A DNA stretch of 45,520 bases from Erwinia oleae (GTDB taxonomy: Bacteria > Pseudomonadota > Gammaproteobacteria > Enterobacterales > Enterobacteriaceae). Within the stretch, counting starts at the first letter, position 1. Each line of letters opens with the position of its first letter. A model generated the notes under the pieces. The model saw only the letters and a list, made by a program, of their open reading frames with translations, did not search any database and was not told where the DNA came from. This document shows, piece by piece, positions 23,717 to 32,487 of this stretch. Made by a program: the position numbers and the translations under genes. Location: the NCBI RefSeq assembly GCF_000770305.1, contig NZ_JNVB01000037.1, positions 1 through 45,520 of the forward strand, read 5' to 3'.

Positions 23717-23949
23717 ATGAAGCCCAGACCGCCGCATTTAAAGCCGCCACCGGCAATGTGGAGCCTGCGGTTCTGAATCTGCTGTTTATTGGTTCACTGC
23801 TCGCCCTGCTCATTCTGTGGGCGGGGTGGGGGCTGGTCCATGTTTACCGGGGGTATGCCTCCGGGAACGTTAAAGCCTCTGCGCTTCAGCGCTTTACGGT
23901 ACGTGTCGTCATTTTGCTGCTGGTCAGTCTGTTCCTGTTCGCCAGTTAA
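23713..23949 (+). CDS. Small membrane protein TIGR03758 (PFL_4701-like)
   Basis: 78 residues, two TM segments (about 21-44 and 63-76) flanking a short loop, EPAVLNLLFIGSLLALLILWAGWG being typical. It matches TIGR03758, whose position between RAQPRD and TIGR03745 is conserved. Pilin-like or VirB2-like role unproven. Confidence 0.85.
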   Translation: MNEAQTAAFKAATGNVEPAVLNLLFIGSLLALLILWAGWGLVHVYRGYASGNVKASALQRFTVRVVILLLVSLFLFAS

Positions 23950-23978
23950 CTCTTCTTTTAATTTGTAAGGAAACAACG

Positions 23979-24356
23979 ATGAATTTGCACACTCTTTTCT
24001 CCTCTGCCCATCAGATGATCCACCGTGCTTGCCAGGCAACGGCGTGGCTTGCCGTGGGCGCAGTCACCTCAGCCCGGGCGGCGCTGCCTACGGTAGAAGG
24101 GCCGAAAACCAGTACCGACAGCTCGTTCTACGGGCAGATTTCCGGTTATCTCAATGATGGCGTTGTGCTGGGCGGCCTGATCCTGGCCGCTGTAGCGCTG
24201 CTGGTTGTTGCCAACGCCATTATCGCCACCTTCTCTGAAGTACAGCAGGGTAAATCGACTTGGGCCAAATTTGGCATGCTGGTTGTGGTCGGCATTGTCC
24301 TGGTGGTCGCGGTTATCTGGCTGGCAAGCAAAGCCGCCACGGTCATTGTGGGATAA
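23979..24356 (+). CDS. TIGR03745 (PFL_4702-like) pilin-type membrane protein
   Basis: 125 residues. A long signal or first TM region (about 10-35) ends near ARAALP. Two hydrophobic helices follow (LGGLILAAVALLVVANAIIA; LVVVGIVLVVAVIWLAS) around FSEVQQGKSTWAKFGM. This VirB2/TrbC-like topology fits a conjugative pilin. Position between TIGR03758 and TIGR03750 matches the family. AAGGAAAC precedes ATG 23979. Confidence 0.88.
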   Translation: MNLHTLFSSAHQMIHRACQATAWLAVGAVTSARAALPTVEGPKTSTDSSFYGQISGYLNDGVVLGGLILAAVALLVVANAIIATFSEVQQGKSTWAKFGMLVVVGIVLVVAVIWLASKAATVIVG

Positions 24357-24368
24357 GGCAGGTACGGT

Positions 24369-24752
24369 ATGGCGACTCTCTCGTTTTTGCCTGACAGACT
24401 GAATGCCGAACCCGTGGTGTTCAAAGGTTTTACCACGCCGGAGCTGTTTATGACGGCTGGAGCAAGCGTGCTGGGCGGCCTGGTGGTCGCCATACCTTTT
24501 GTTCCGTTGATGGGCTGGCTGGCGTTTCCCACCGTCAGCCTGCTGATGCCGCTGTTTACCGTATTCTTTGGCGGCAAGCTGATGGCCCGCTTCAAACGCG
24601 GCAAGCCTGAAAACTACCTCTATCGCCGCCTGGAACTCTGGCTCAGTCGTCAGCATATTGGCAATCCCCAACTTATACACCGCAGCCAGCGCTGGGCATT
24701 GCGTCGTTCTGCGCCGGTTGTGCGTCAGATTCAGGAGGCTCTGGATGAGTAA
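24369..24752 (+). CDS. TIGR03750/DUF3487 (VirB3/TraL-like) protein
   Basis: 127 residues. Two adjacent TM segments (about 31-70) then a basic cytosolic tail. FLPDRLNAEPVVFKGFTTPE at the N terminus and RFKRGKPENYLYRRLELWLSR after the TMs match DUF3487, the VirB3/TraL-like protein of PFGI-1 transfer systems, which binds the VirB4 ATPase. Overlaps the next gene by 8 bp. Confidence 0.88.
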   Translation: MATLSFLPDRLNAEPVVFKGFTTPELFMTAGASVLGGLVVAIPFVPLMGWLAFPTVSLLMPLFTVFFGGKLMARFKRGKPENYLYRRLELWLSRQHIGNPQLIHRSQRWALRRSAPVVRQIQEALDE

Positions 24753-25398
24753 GTACCGAAGCGCGGTCAATGCCCGTGACCGCCATATTTCCACTCTGCG
24801 GGGAGCCTGCGGTGTGCTGCTGGTTCTGCTGATGGTGGCACTGACGGGCTGGATGATGTCACCGCGCGATTTGACTATCCATAACCCGCCAGACCTGCGT
24901 TCCGGTTCAACCCGCGCCTGGTGGGAGATCCCTCCCTCCACGGTCTACAGTTTTGCTTTTTACATTTTCCAGCAGCTTAACTCTTGGCCGAAGGATGGCA
25001 GCACTGACTATGCGTACCGCATCAACACGCTGTCTGCCTATCTGACACCCTCCTGCGAGGAGTGGCTGAAGAAGGATGAGAAGCAGCGTAAGTCTGCCGG
25101 GGAGCTGAGTGAGCGCGTCAGGGGAATTTCGGAAGTGCCGGGGCGTGGTTACCGGGATGACAGCGTCACCATCGTCAGCCGTGATAGCTGGATTGTGCGT
25201 CTGGATCTGGTGGCCGACGAGTATTACCACACTGAGCCGGTCAAACGTGCTCTGGTGCGTTATCCGCTGAAGGTTGTACGCCAGGACAAAAATCCGGAAG
25301 CGAATCCTTTCGGCCTGGCGCTGGATTGCTACGCCGATATTCCACAGCGTCTCGAAGCGGCTCCGGCCGCGCCGGTTGAGAAGAAGGGGATCTTCTGA
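24745..25398 (+). CDS. TIGR03746 (TraE/VirB8-like) protein
   Basis: 217 residues from ATG 24745, which sits inside the end of the previous gene with AGGAGG upstream; the frame is open further upstream. One TM (about 19-40) then a periplasmic domain with STVYSFAFYIFQQLN and VTIVSRDSWIVRLDLVADEY, matching TIGR03746. The bitopic TraE/VirB8-like layout fits an inner-membrane scaffold of the mating channel. Confidence 0.87.
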   Translation: MSKYRSAVNARDRHISTLRGACGVLLVLLMVALTGWMMSPRDLTIHNPPDLRSGSTRAWWEIPPSTVYSFAFYIFQQLNSWPKDGSTDYAYRINTLSAYLTPSCEEWLKKDEKQRKSAGELSERVRGISEVPGRGYRDDSVTIVSRDSWIVRLDLVADEYYHTEPVKRALVRYPLKVVRQDKNPEANPFGLALDCYADIPQRLEAAPAAPVEKKGIF

Positions 25399-26333
25399 TG
25401 CGAATAAAACATCGTTATTGTCGGTTGTCGCGTTTGGTGATTGCGGCTTTGCTGGGTGCGTCAGGTGCACTGGGCATCTCTTTTCCGGTCGGGGCAATAG
25501 AACTGATGAAGTGGGAGCGTATTCCGCTTCAGGTGCCGTTGACGACCGGCCAGGAGCGCATCGTATTTGTGAACCGCAACGTCCGGGTGGGTTTTCCTCC
25601 GGAGCTGAACGGCAAACTCAGGGTGCAAAGCACCGGGGGAGCCGTGTACCTGCTGGCCCAGGCCGATTTTACCACCACGCGGGTGCAGCTTCAGGACGTT
25701 GAGAACGGAGAGCTGATCCTGCTCGATATCACCGCGTTGAAAGGCACTCAGGTGCGAGAGCCGGTGGGTCTTGTTTATCAGGGGGAGGTGTCCACGGCGA
25801 CGACCAGTAACAATGCCTCGGTAAGCGCAGCGGAGTCAGGTGCGCCCGGAACCGGGGCAAAAGCATCCTCCGGAAGCAAAGCCCCGCGCATCACCACGCC
25901 GCTGCCGATTGCACTGACTCGCTATGCGGCCCAGAGCCTGTATGCGCCGCTGCGTACGGTTGAAGCGCTGCCGGGCGTCCACGCTATTTCCCACGGTCTG
26001 CCTTCATCTGTTACCTCGTTATTACCCTCGGAGCCGGTGGCGATTCGCCCGCTGACCGCCTGGGGTGTTCAGGGATACAACGTGGTGGCGCTGAAGCTGA
26101 CCAATCAACGGCCGGAAAAAGTGGTGCTCGATCCGCGCCGCCTGATGGGGAACTTCTATTCGGCCACCTTTCAGCATCGTTGGCTGGGAGCGGCAGGCAC
26201 GCCGGAAGATACCACAGTGCTGTATCTGGTGATGCGGGGGCGTCCGGAGGCGGCGTTTTTGCCCGAGCCTGCGCGCCCGGTGGTGAAAAACAAGGTACGT
26301 GCCTCATCGGGAGGAAAAGCCCATGCAAATTAA
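25398..26333 (+). CDS. TIGR03749 (TraK-like) protein
   Basis: 311 residues with a signal peptide (cleaved near PVGAIE). A secretin-like N-domain region (LMKWERIPLQVPLTTGQERI, VRVGFPPELNGKLRVQSTGG) is TraK-like; a Ser/Ala/Gly-rich spacer (about 135-165) and a C-terminal domain with KLTNQRPEKVVLDPRRLMGNF follow. Matches TIGR03749, the TraK-like outer-membrane core component. ATG 25398 overlaps the preceding stop. Overlaps the TraB-like gene. Confidence 0.88.
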   Translation: MRIKHRYCRLSRLVIAALLGASGALGISFPVGAIELMKWERIPLQVPLTTGQERIVFVNRNVRVGFPPELNGKLRVQSTGGAVYLLAQADFTTTRVQLQDVENGELILLDITALKGTQVREPVGLVYQGEVSTATTSNNASVSAAESGAPGTGAKASSGSKAPRITTPLPIALTRYAAQSLYAPLRTVEALPGVHAISHGLPSSVTSLLPSEPVAIRPLTAWGVQGYNVVALKLTNQRPEKVVLDPRRLMGNFYSATFQHRWLGAAGTPEDTTVLYLVMRGRPEAAFLPEPARPVVKNKVRASSGGKAHAN

Positions 26334-27795
26334 GTCCAATACCCTGCTGAAAGTGATGGTGCCGCTGGCGCTGTTTATCGCCATTGCTATCGGGGTGAAA
26401 TCCTGTGGCTCAAAATCGGCTCCCTCTTCACCGCCACCCAGGCCCAATACTATCTCCGATCTGACGCAGGAGGAGCTACAGATCCTCGGTATTGAAGGTG
26501 ATACCCCGGAAGATACTCTGCGTACCCTGGTGGGCCGTCTGAGGGTGATTCAGGATAAGCAGGATGCTCTGGAGCGTCAGAATGTCACGCTTTCGGAAGA
26601 AAACGCTAGTTTCAGGCGCAATGGGGAGAATGTGGATAACCGCATCCGGGACGCGATGAATACGGCGAAACAGGAGGAACAGCAGGCCTGGCAAAAACTT
26701 CAGGCCGGGCAGCAGCGCCTGACAAACCTGTATGAGGAACTCAAAAGCGGTAGCGGAACGCAGCCGGTAACGTCACCTGCGCAGCAGGGGGATTTACCGA
26801 TAGGACTCGGGCTGGAGAGCGACGGTGGCTCAGCCGGAACCGTCAGCGGTGGCGTGATATGGTTTGAGCCGCAGGATGCGGTTCAGCTCGACCGTAACGG
26901 CAAACCGCTGGTCGGCGCTGCCATGAACGGTAGCACCGCAGGCACCGGCAGCTTTCAGTTCCCGTCCTCCTTTGCCAGCCTCAATGACAATGAGATCACC
27001 CGTCAGAAAGCTGAGCTGGATCGGGCGGCAAAAAATCAGCAGGCCATCGAGGAGGCAGCACCGGTCTATACGCTGCCGGAGAACGCAACGCTGGTCGGCA
27101 GCCGTGGCATGACGGCGTTGCTCGGGCGGGTGCCCATCGACGGTAAGGTCACCGACCCGTACCCGTTCAAGGTGCTTATCGGTAAGGAGAACCTGACGGC
27201 TAACGGCATCGAGCTGCCGGATGTTGAAGGTGCCGTGGTTTCCGGAACGGCGACCGGCGACTGGGTGCTGTCCTGCGTGCGCGGCGACGTTCACTCCATT
27301 ACCTTTGTGTTTACCGATGGCACAGTGCGCACCGTGCCGTCACCGGCTAAAAACAGCGACGGCAGCAACGGTAAGTCAAACGGCGGCAGTATCGGCTGGC
27401 TCTCTGATGAAAACGGTATTCCCTGTCTCTCCGGGGAGCGGAAGTCTAATGCATCAACCTATCTGCCTACGTTGTTTGCCCTGTCCGGTGCCGGTGCGGC
27501 AGCAGATGCTATGGCAAATAGCCAGACCACCACCTCCGTAGATGGCACCACCGTGACCAGCACGCTGACCGGCAGCGCCGGACAGGCGGCACTGGGTAAA
27601 GCGCTCTCCGGAGGCACCTCTGAGCTGGCATCCTGGGTGAAAGCGCGTTATGGCCAGATGTTTGACGCCGTCTACGTCCCGCCCGGTGCCCGGGTTGCCG
27701 TCCATATCACCCGCCAGATCCCGATTGATTACGAAGAGCGGGGCCGCAAGGTCCGGTACGATGTTGATATCAGTCAGCCGCACGGGCTGGACTGA
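26323..27795 (+). CDS. TIGR03752 (TraB/VirB10-like) protein
   Basis: 490 residues from ATG 26323 (GGGAGGAAAAG upstream). One TM near the N terminus (TLLKVMVPLALFIAIAIGV), then a coiled coil (about 60-130), spacer and C-terminal domain with PFKVLIGKENLTANGIELPD, DVHSITFVFTDGTVRTVPSP and YVPPGARVAVHITRQIPIDY. The bitopic TraB/VirB10-type architecture links the inner membrane to the outer-membrane core. Matches TIGR03752. Confidence 0.9.
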   Translation: MQIKSNTLLKVMVPLALFIAIAIGVKSCGSKSAPSSPPPRPNTISDLTQEELQILGIEGDTPEDTLRTLVGRLRVIQDKQDALERQNVTLSEENASFRRNGENVDNRIRDAMNTAKQEEQQAWQKLQAGQQRLTNLYEELKSGSGTQPVTSPAQQGDLPIGLGLESDGGSAGTVSGGVIWFEPQDAVQLDRNGKPLVGAAMNGSTAGTGSFQFPSSFASLNDNEITRQKAELDRAAKNQQAIEEAAPVYTLPENATLVGSRGMTALLGRVPIDGKVTDPYPFKVLIGKENLTANGIELPDVEGAVVSGTATGDWVLSCVRGDVHSITFVFTDGTVRTVPSPAKNSDGSNGKSNGGSIGWLSDENGIPCLSGERKSNASTYLPTLFALSGAGAAADAMANSQTTTSVDGTTVTSTLTGSAGQAALGKALSGGTSELASWVKARYGQMFDAVYVPPGARVAVHITRQIPIDYEERGRKVRYDVDISQPHGLD

Positions 27796-27805
27796 GGAGG
27801 TTTTG

Positions 27806-28210
27806 ATGAAACAGCGACTGTTATTATTACTGTGCCTGTCCACCCTGCTGGCGGGCTGTAGCACCACCAAAGATGAGCTGCTGCCTGCCGGTGACTCCAC
27901 CATGCTGGAGTTGTGGCAGAACCGGGGAATGTCGGGCCGCACGGCTACTGCGGCCCGCTCTACTCTGCGCCGGGCGCTGATCAGTGAGGACAGCGCCGCC
28001 CGCCAGGCGCTTGAAGAGAGCTATACCCGGACGGCAGAAAACGAAATCCAGCAGGTGTTCCCGCGTCTGCCCAATCCCGACATGGTGATTTATATCTACC
28101 CGCACATGAGCGGCAACGCGCCCGCGCCGGTGCCCGGCTACAGCTCAGTGTTTCCCTTTTACAGCCAGGTGCAGTATGCCCTGCCGGGCGAGCGTACGGA
28201 GGCCCTGTAA
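27806..28210 (+). CDS. TIGR03751 lipoprotein (TraV-like)
   Basis: 134 residues. MKQRLLLLLCLSTLLAGC is a lipoprotein signal with Cys18. MSGRTATAARSTLRRA follows, and PNPDMVIYIYPHMSG precedes a Pro-rich tail (ending ALPGERTEAL). Matches the small lipoprotein TIGR03751, TraV/VirB7-like, placed between TraB-like and VirB4-like genes. GAGGAGG before ATG 27806 sets the start. TAATG overlap with the next gene. Confidence 0.88.
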   Translation: MKQRLLLLLCLSTLLAGCSTTKDELLPAGDSTMLELWQNRGMSGRTATAARSTLRRALISEDSAARQALEESYTRTAENEIQQVFPRLPNPDMVIYIYPHMSGNAPAPVPGYSSVFPFYSQVQYALPGERTEAL

Positions 28211-31002
28211 TGTTCTCATTGTTTAATAAAAAGAAACCAGGCAAACGGACGCCTGCTGTTCCGGAAGAGAGCGGCGAAAGTACGCCGGTGCTGGCCCGGG
28301 AGCCGCAGCGTAAAACCGGTAAACTAACCGTCGCTGAAGAGCGCGAGCTTTATCCGAATAACCCGACATTTGTGGATTATCTGCCCTGGGCTGAATACCT
28401 GCCGCGCAGCCAGTGCCTGCTGCTCGATGACGGCGTTTCTGTCGGGGCGGTGTTTGAAATTGTGCCGGTGGGCACCGAAGGCCGCACGCCGGAGCGGCTG
28501 GAGGAGATCCGCGACGTGATGGAGGACGCGCTTCAGGACAGCTTTGAAGAGCGGGACAGCCATCCGTGGGTGGTCCAGTTCTTCTGTCAGGACGAAACCG
28601 ATGTGACGGAGTATCTTGACCGGCTGCGCGGCTACGTGAAGCCCTGGGCGCAGGGGACCGCATTCACAAAGGACTATCTCGACGAGATGGAACGCCATAT
28701 GCGGGGTATTGCGGTGCCTAAAGGGCTGTTCGTTGATAAAGAGGTCACCGGCGCACCCTGGCGCGGCCAGCAGCGCCGGACCCGCATGGTGATTTATCGC
28801 TATATCAACCCGAAGGTGCGGGAGCCGCATTCGCCGGAAGAGGCGTTAAACCAGGTCTGCGAACGCCTGTCCTCAGCGCTGGCCGGTGCTGGGGTGGTGG
28901 CCGCCCGCCAGAACGGCGAGCAGATCCATGCCTGGCTGCTGCGCTGGTTTAACCCCAATCCTGACTGGATCGATAAGGACATGCTGTATCGCACCGCTGC
29001 GCATCGGGATAATGAGAATGGGGTGCTGCCGGTGGAAAACGACTTCAGCGAGACGGTGCTGTTTTCACCACCGCGTTCAGACGTGGAGCGCGATATCTGG
29101 TGGTTTGATGATATTGCACACAAAGCGGTGACCATCGACCGGCTGCGCCGTCCTCCCTCGGTCGGGCACCTGACGGGAGAAACGCTCAAGGGCGATAACA
29201 TCAACGCCCTGATGGATTTGATGCCGGAGGGCACGGTCGTTTCCCTCACGCTGGTTGTCCAGCCTCAGGACGTACTGGAAGAGCGGTTTAATCATCTGGC
29301 GAAGAACGCTATCGGGGAAAACACCGAGTCAGAGCGGGTCAGGGAGGACGCTGAAACGGCCAAGCGTTATCTGGGTGAAAAGCATAAGCTGTACCGGGCC
29401 AGCATGACGTTCTACCTGAAAGCGCCGTCAGTAAAGCAGCTTAATTCCCGTCAGCGCGATCTGACGGCGGTGTTGCTTAATGCCGGATTGCTGCCGGTGA
29501 AGCCGGAGTATGATGTTGCCCCGCTGAACGGCTATCTGCGGGCGCTGCCGATGTGCTTTAACCCGGCGCACGATAAAAAACACTGGTATACCCGCCTGAC
29601 CTTTGTCCAGCATATGGCTAACCTGCTGCCGGTGTTTGGCCGCGATACCGGCAGCGGCCATCCGGGGTTTACCTTCTTTAATCGGGGAGGCGCGCCGCTG
29701 ACGTTTGATCCTCTCAACGGTCTGGATCGCTCCAAGAATGCCCATCTGGTGCTGTTTGGCCCGACCGGCTCCGGGAAATCTGCCACGCTCAATAACCTGT
29801 TTGCGCAACTGATGGCTATCCATCGGCCCCGGTTGTTTATTGCCGAAGCCGGTAACTCATTTGGTCTGTTTGCCGATTACTGCGAAGAGCTTGAGCTGAC
29901 GATTAACAAGGTCAGCATCAGGCCCGGTTGCGGTATTCCGCTGGCCCCGTTTGCCGATGCCTGGCGTCTTATCGAAACGTCGGTGGTACAGGTCAGGGAA
30001 GAAGATCTGAGCGAGAGTATTGAGACAGAAGATGAGGGGGATGAAGACGAAGAACGCGATATCCTGGGCGAGCTGGAGATTGTGGCCCGTCTGATGATAA
30101 CCGGTGGTGAGGCCAAAGAAGAGGCCCGGCTGGAACGGGCCGACCGGGGCATGATGCGTGAAGCTATCCTGGCGGCGGCGAAAGCGGCCAACAGCGAAGG
30201 GCGACAGATGGTAACCGCCGACCTTCAGGCGGCATTTTACCTGTTTGCCGCTGACGCCTCACGGCCCGAAGTGCGTCGCAACCGGGCGCAGAACATGGGT
30301 GAGTCGCTGGGCGTATTCACCCAGGGATTCCTGGGCGAGTTGTTTAACCGCCCGGGCGAGAACTGGCCGGAGGCCGACGTCACGCTGATAGACTTCGGCA
30401 CCCTGGCGCGCGAAGGGTACGAGGCGGCGCTGGCGGTGGCGTATACCTCGCTGGTTAACACTATCAATAACATTGCCGAACGCGACCAGTTTCTTGACCG
30501 GGAAATTGTCTTTGCCACCGACGAGGCCCATATGATCACCACCAACCCGCTGCTGGCTCCCTTTGTGGTTAAAATCGTCAAGATGTGGCGCAAGCTGGGT
30601 GCCTGGCTGTGGCTGGCAACCCAGAACCTGGAGGATTTTCCCAACACCTCGAAGAAGATGCTGAACATGATCGAATGGTGGCTGTGTCTGGTGATGCCGC
30701 CTGAAGAAGTGGAGGAGATCGCCCGCTTCAAGAAGCTGACGGCGGAGCAGAAAGCGATGCTGCTGTCAGCCACGAAGGTGCCCCGTCTTTATACCGAAGG
30801 AGTGGTGCTGGCAAGCCGCATTGAAGCGCTGTTCCGATCGGTGCCCCCCAGCCTCTATCTGGCGCTGGGGATGACGGAGAAGGATGAAAAAGCGGCCAGA
30901 CGGGCGATTATGCAGGAGCAAGGCGTCAGCGAGCTGGCGGCGGCGAAGCAGATAGCGCATCAGTTAGATGTCTCCCGCGGTATCGCTAAGGCGGTAGCAT
31001 GA
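28210..31002 (+). CDS. VirB4/TraC-type conjugative ATPase (PFL_4706/TIGR03744)
   Basis: 930 residues, the energising ATPase of the type IV secretion channel. The N-terminal VirB4-type domain occupies about 1-480; the RecA-like ATPase has Walker A LFGPTGSGKSATLNN (about residue 516) and Walker B IVFATDEAHMITTNP (about 770). An acidic insertion rich in Glu/Asp lies around 598-620 (ETEDEGDEDEE), and an ARG-finger-like WLATQNLEDFPNTSKKML follows. Matches TIGR03744 in length and motifs. Frame intact. Confidence 0.95.
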   Translation: MFSLFNKKKPGKRTPAVPEESGESTPVLAREPQRKTGKLTVAEERELYPNNPTFVDYLPWAEYLPRSQCLLLDDGVSVGAVFEIVPVGTEGRTPERLEEIRDVMEDALQDSFEERDSHPWVVQFFCQDETDVTEYLDRLRGYVKPWAQGTAFTKDYLDEMERHMRGIAVPKGLFVDKEVTGAPWRGQQRRTRMVIYRYINPKVREPHSPEEALNQVCERLSSALAGAGVVAARQNGEQIHAWLLRWFNPNPDWIDKDMLYRTAAHRDNENGVLPVENDFSETVLFSPPRSDVERDIWWFDDIAHKAVTIDRLRRPPSVGHLTGETLKGDNINALMDLMPEGTVVSLTLVVQPQDVLEERFNHLAKNAIGENTESERVREDAETAKRYLGEKHKLYRASMTFYLKAPSVKQLNSRQRDLTAVLLNAGLLPVKPEYDVAPLNGYLRALPMCFNPAHDKKHWYTRLTFVQHMANLLPVFGRDTGSGHPGFTFFNRGGAPLTFDPLNGLDRSKNAHLVLFGPTGSGKSATLNNLFAQLMAIHRPRLFIAEAGNSFGLFADYCEELELTINKVSIRPGCGIPLAPFADAWRLIETSVVQVREEDLSESIETEDEGDEDEERDILGELEIVARLMITGGEAKEEARLERADRGMMREAILAAAKAANSEGRQMVTADLQAAFYLFAADASRPEVRRNRAQNMGESLGVFTQGFLGELFNRPGENWPEADVTLIDFGTLAREGYEAALAVAYTSLVNTINNIAERDQFLDREIVFATDEAHMITTNPLLAPFVVKIVKMWRKLGAWLWLATQNLEDFPNTSKKMLNMIEWWLCLVMPPEEVEEIARFKKLTAEQKAMLLSATKVPRLYTEGVVLASRIEALFRSVPPSLYLALGMTEKDEKAARRAIMQEQGVSELAAAKQIAHQLDVSRGIAKAVA

Positions 31003-31406
31003 TGCAACTGAAGCATACGGCGCTGGATATTGTGGCCGGGGAAGGCAACGGCGTCGGGGTACTGTTTGAAGCCCCGCCGCAGGGCAATCCCCGCATCAGC
31101 GAAGCTCATGCTGATGAGCTGGCGGCGCTCTGCGATCAGATAAGGCTACGTATTCAGACGGTTGAGTCGATAACCTGCTCACCGCACCGGGTGGGGCATC
31201 ATAGCTGCGTTGCCGTGAGGCTGGCGGGTGCTAAAGCCAGCGTCAATCTGCTGTTGACCCTCACCGGCACGCTACGCTGGCCGACGCCGCAGGATTATGC
31301 TCAGGCACCTCGCTGGTATATCAACCTGCCGGATGCCGTTGATGCGGTGTATCTGGTGACGCAACTGGCAAAATATTCGAAAACCTCAGAACAAAAAATC
31401 AGTTAA
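30999..31406 (+). CDS. Hypothetical transfer-operon protein after VirB4
   Basis: 135 residues, soluble. A second ATG at 31002 is an alternative start. No family recognised. HRVGHHSCVAVRLAGAKASV in the middle and RWYINLPDAVDAVYLVTQLA near the end are its most distinctive parts. ATG overlaps the VirB4 stop (ATGATG), so it is probably co-transcribed. It ends before a reverse-strand cargo gene. Confidence 0.7.
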   Translation: MMQLKHTALDIVAGEGNGVGVLFEAPPQGNPRISEAHADELAALCDQIRLRIQTVESITCSPHRVGHHSCVAVRLAGAKASVNLLLTLTGTLRWPTPQDYAQAPRWYINLPDAVDAVYLVTQLAKYSKTSEQKIS

Positions 31407-31466
31407 TCAACATCAGGCGATATGTAGTGTTTCCACTTCATACCGCCTGTATCTTCGTTCGCTGGG

Positions 31467-31901
31467 TCAATGTGAAATCTTTACAGCTCCTTGCTGTAAA
31501 TTGAATGCTTGGGTCATATGTCCGTCCAACTCCCCTTGCATATCGCCGATAAAGCATATTTTTGCATTTGGACGTGTTTCTTTTAATGTGGCTTTAATCT
31601 TGTTGCGCAATGGTGTCGGACCAAGTTTTAGTTCTTTGATGATCAACTGATCGTTATTGCCCAGAGGGAGATTTGCAAGCGCCTCAAGAGCAGCCTGGCC
31701 TACCAGCGTCATCTTTGGTTCACCATTCTGAATTTCTCCTCCAGACCAACAGCAATAGTATTTATGGTGATCGTAGGTAACCTCAAACACCATAAAATTC
31801 ATCTGTCCCTCAGTCTGCGTCCCCATTTTTTCCTGAATAAGAGACATTGTATCTGCCTCTGGCTTTGTACCTTCAATCAAGATTGTTTTAATCGTTGGCA
31901 T
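31467..31901 (-). CDS. Unknown cargo gene inserted in transfer operon
   Basis: 144 residues, reverse strand, visibly more AT-rich than its neighbours. Segments such as FMVFEVTYDHHKYYCCWSGG and NDQLIIKELKLGPTPLRNKI are not a family I recognise; the CCW pair is unusual. It lies in an otherwise collinear tra operon between the VirB4-adjacent gene and the DUF1525 gene, so it was probably acquired separately. Nothing suggests a transfer role. Confidence 0.75.
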   Translation of the reverse strand: MPTIKTILIEGTKPEADTMSLIQEKMGTQTEGQMNFMVFEVTYDHHKYYCCWSGGEIQNGEPKMTLVGQAALEALANLPLGNNDQLIIKELKLGPTPLRNKIKATLKETRPNAKICFIGDMQGELDGHMTQAFNLQQGAVKISH

Positions 31902-32079
31902 TTCCGTTCCTTTGGTTACGTTTCTTAATCGTTGATATTAATAATGCCTCATTTTTTTCTGTGCTGTCTTAGGTCCCGGCTAAGTTTTTTAATTTTTCCT
32001 CAATGCGTTTTGAGTTGTTTGCTGTTTTTATCAGCAGTGCGCGTCACCCTGCGGCTTTATCCCACAGGAGTGATAAGCG

Positions 32080-32487
32080 ATGAAAAGACGTAATCTCGTG
32101 TTCCTGCTGGCTGTTGTCAGCGTTACCGCGCCGGTTCAGGCCGGTACGGTGGTGTATACCGACAGCCAGCACCCGCCCACCGGACCGGATGCCGGGTATC
32201 AGGTGGTGTACCTCGATGCCCCGGAACAGCTCCAGCGCGACATCTTTGGTGAGCTGTCGGCTGACTCCCGCCAGGCCGAGCAGCAGGCCAGAGCGGTATT
32301 GCAGTCGTCCGGCTGGCAGCAAAAAGAGCAGCAGATAGCGCAGGCGTACCAGGGCATTATCCGCGCCTGGAAAGCTGGCCTGAAGAAATATCCCGCCGTG
32401 GTGTTTGACGACCATTATGTGGTGTACGGGACGGCAGACGTGGCACTTGCCCGGGAGAAGCTGGCCGGATTTGAGGGGGTACAATGA
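32080..32487 (+). CDS. DUF1525/TIGR03757 (PFL_4709-like) ICE protein
   Basis: 135 residues, signal peptide ending VTAPVQA. TVVYTDSQHPPTGPDAGYQVVYLDAPEQLQ and KKYPAVVFDDHYVVYGTADV match DUF1525, a thioredoxin-like-fold protein of transfer operons. Periplasmic; function unknown. Overlaps the TraU-like gene by ATGA. First forward gene after the cargo gap. Confidence 0.88.
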   Translation: MKRRNLVFLLAVVSVTAPVQAGTVVYTDSQHPPTGPDAGYQVVYLDAPEQLQRDIFGELSADSRQAEQQARAVLQSSGWQQKEQQIAQAYQGIIRAWKAGLKKYPAVVFDDHYVVYGTADVALAREKLAGFEGVQ

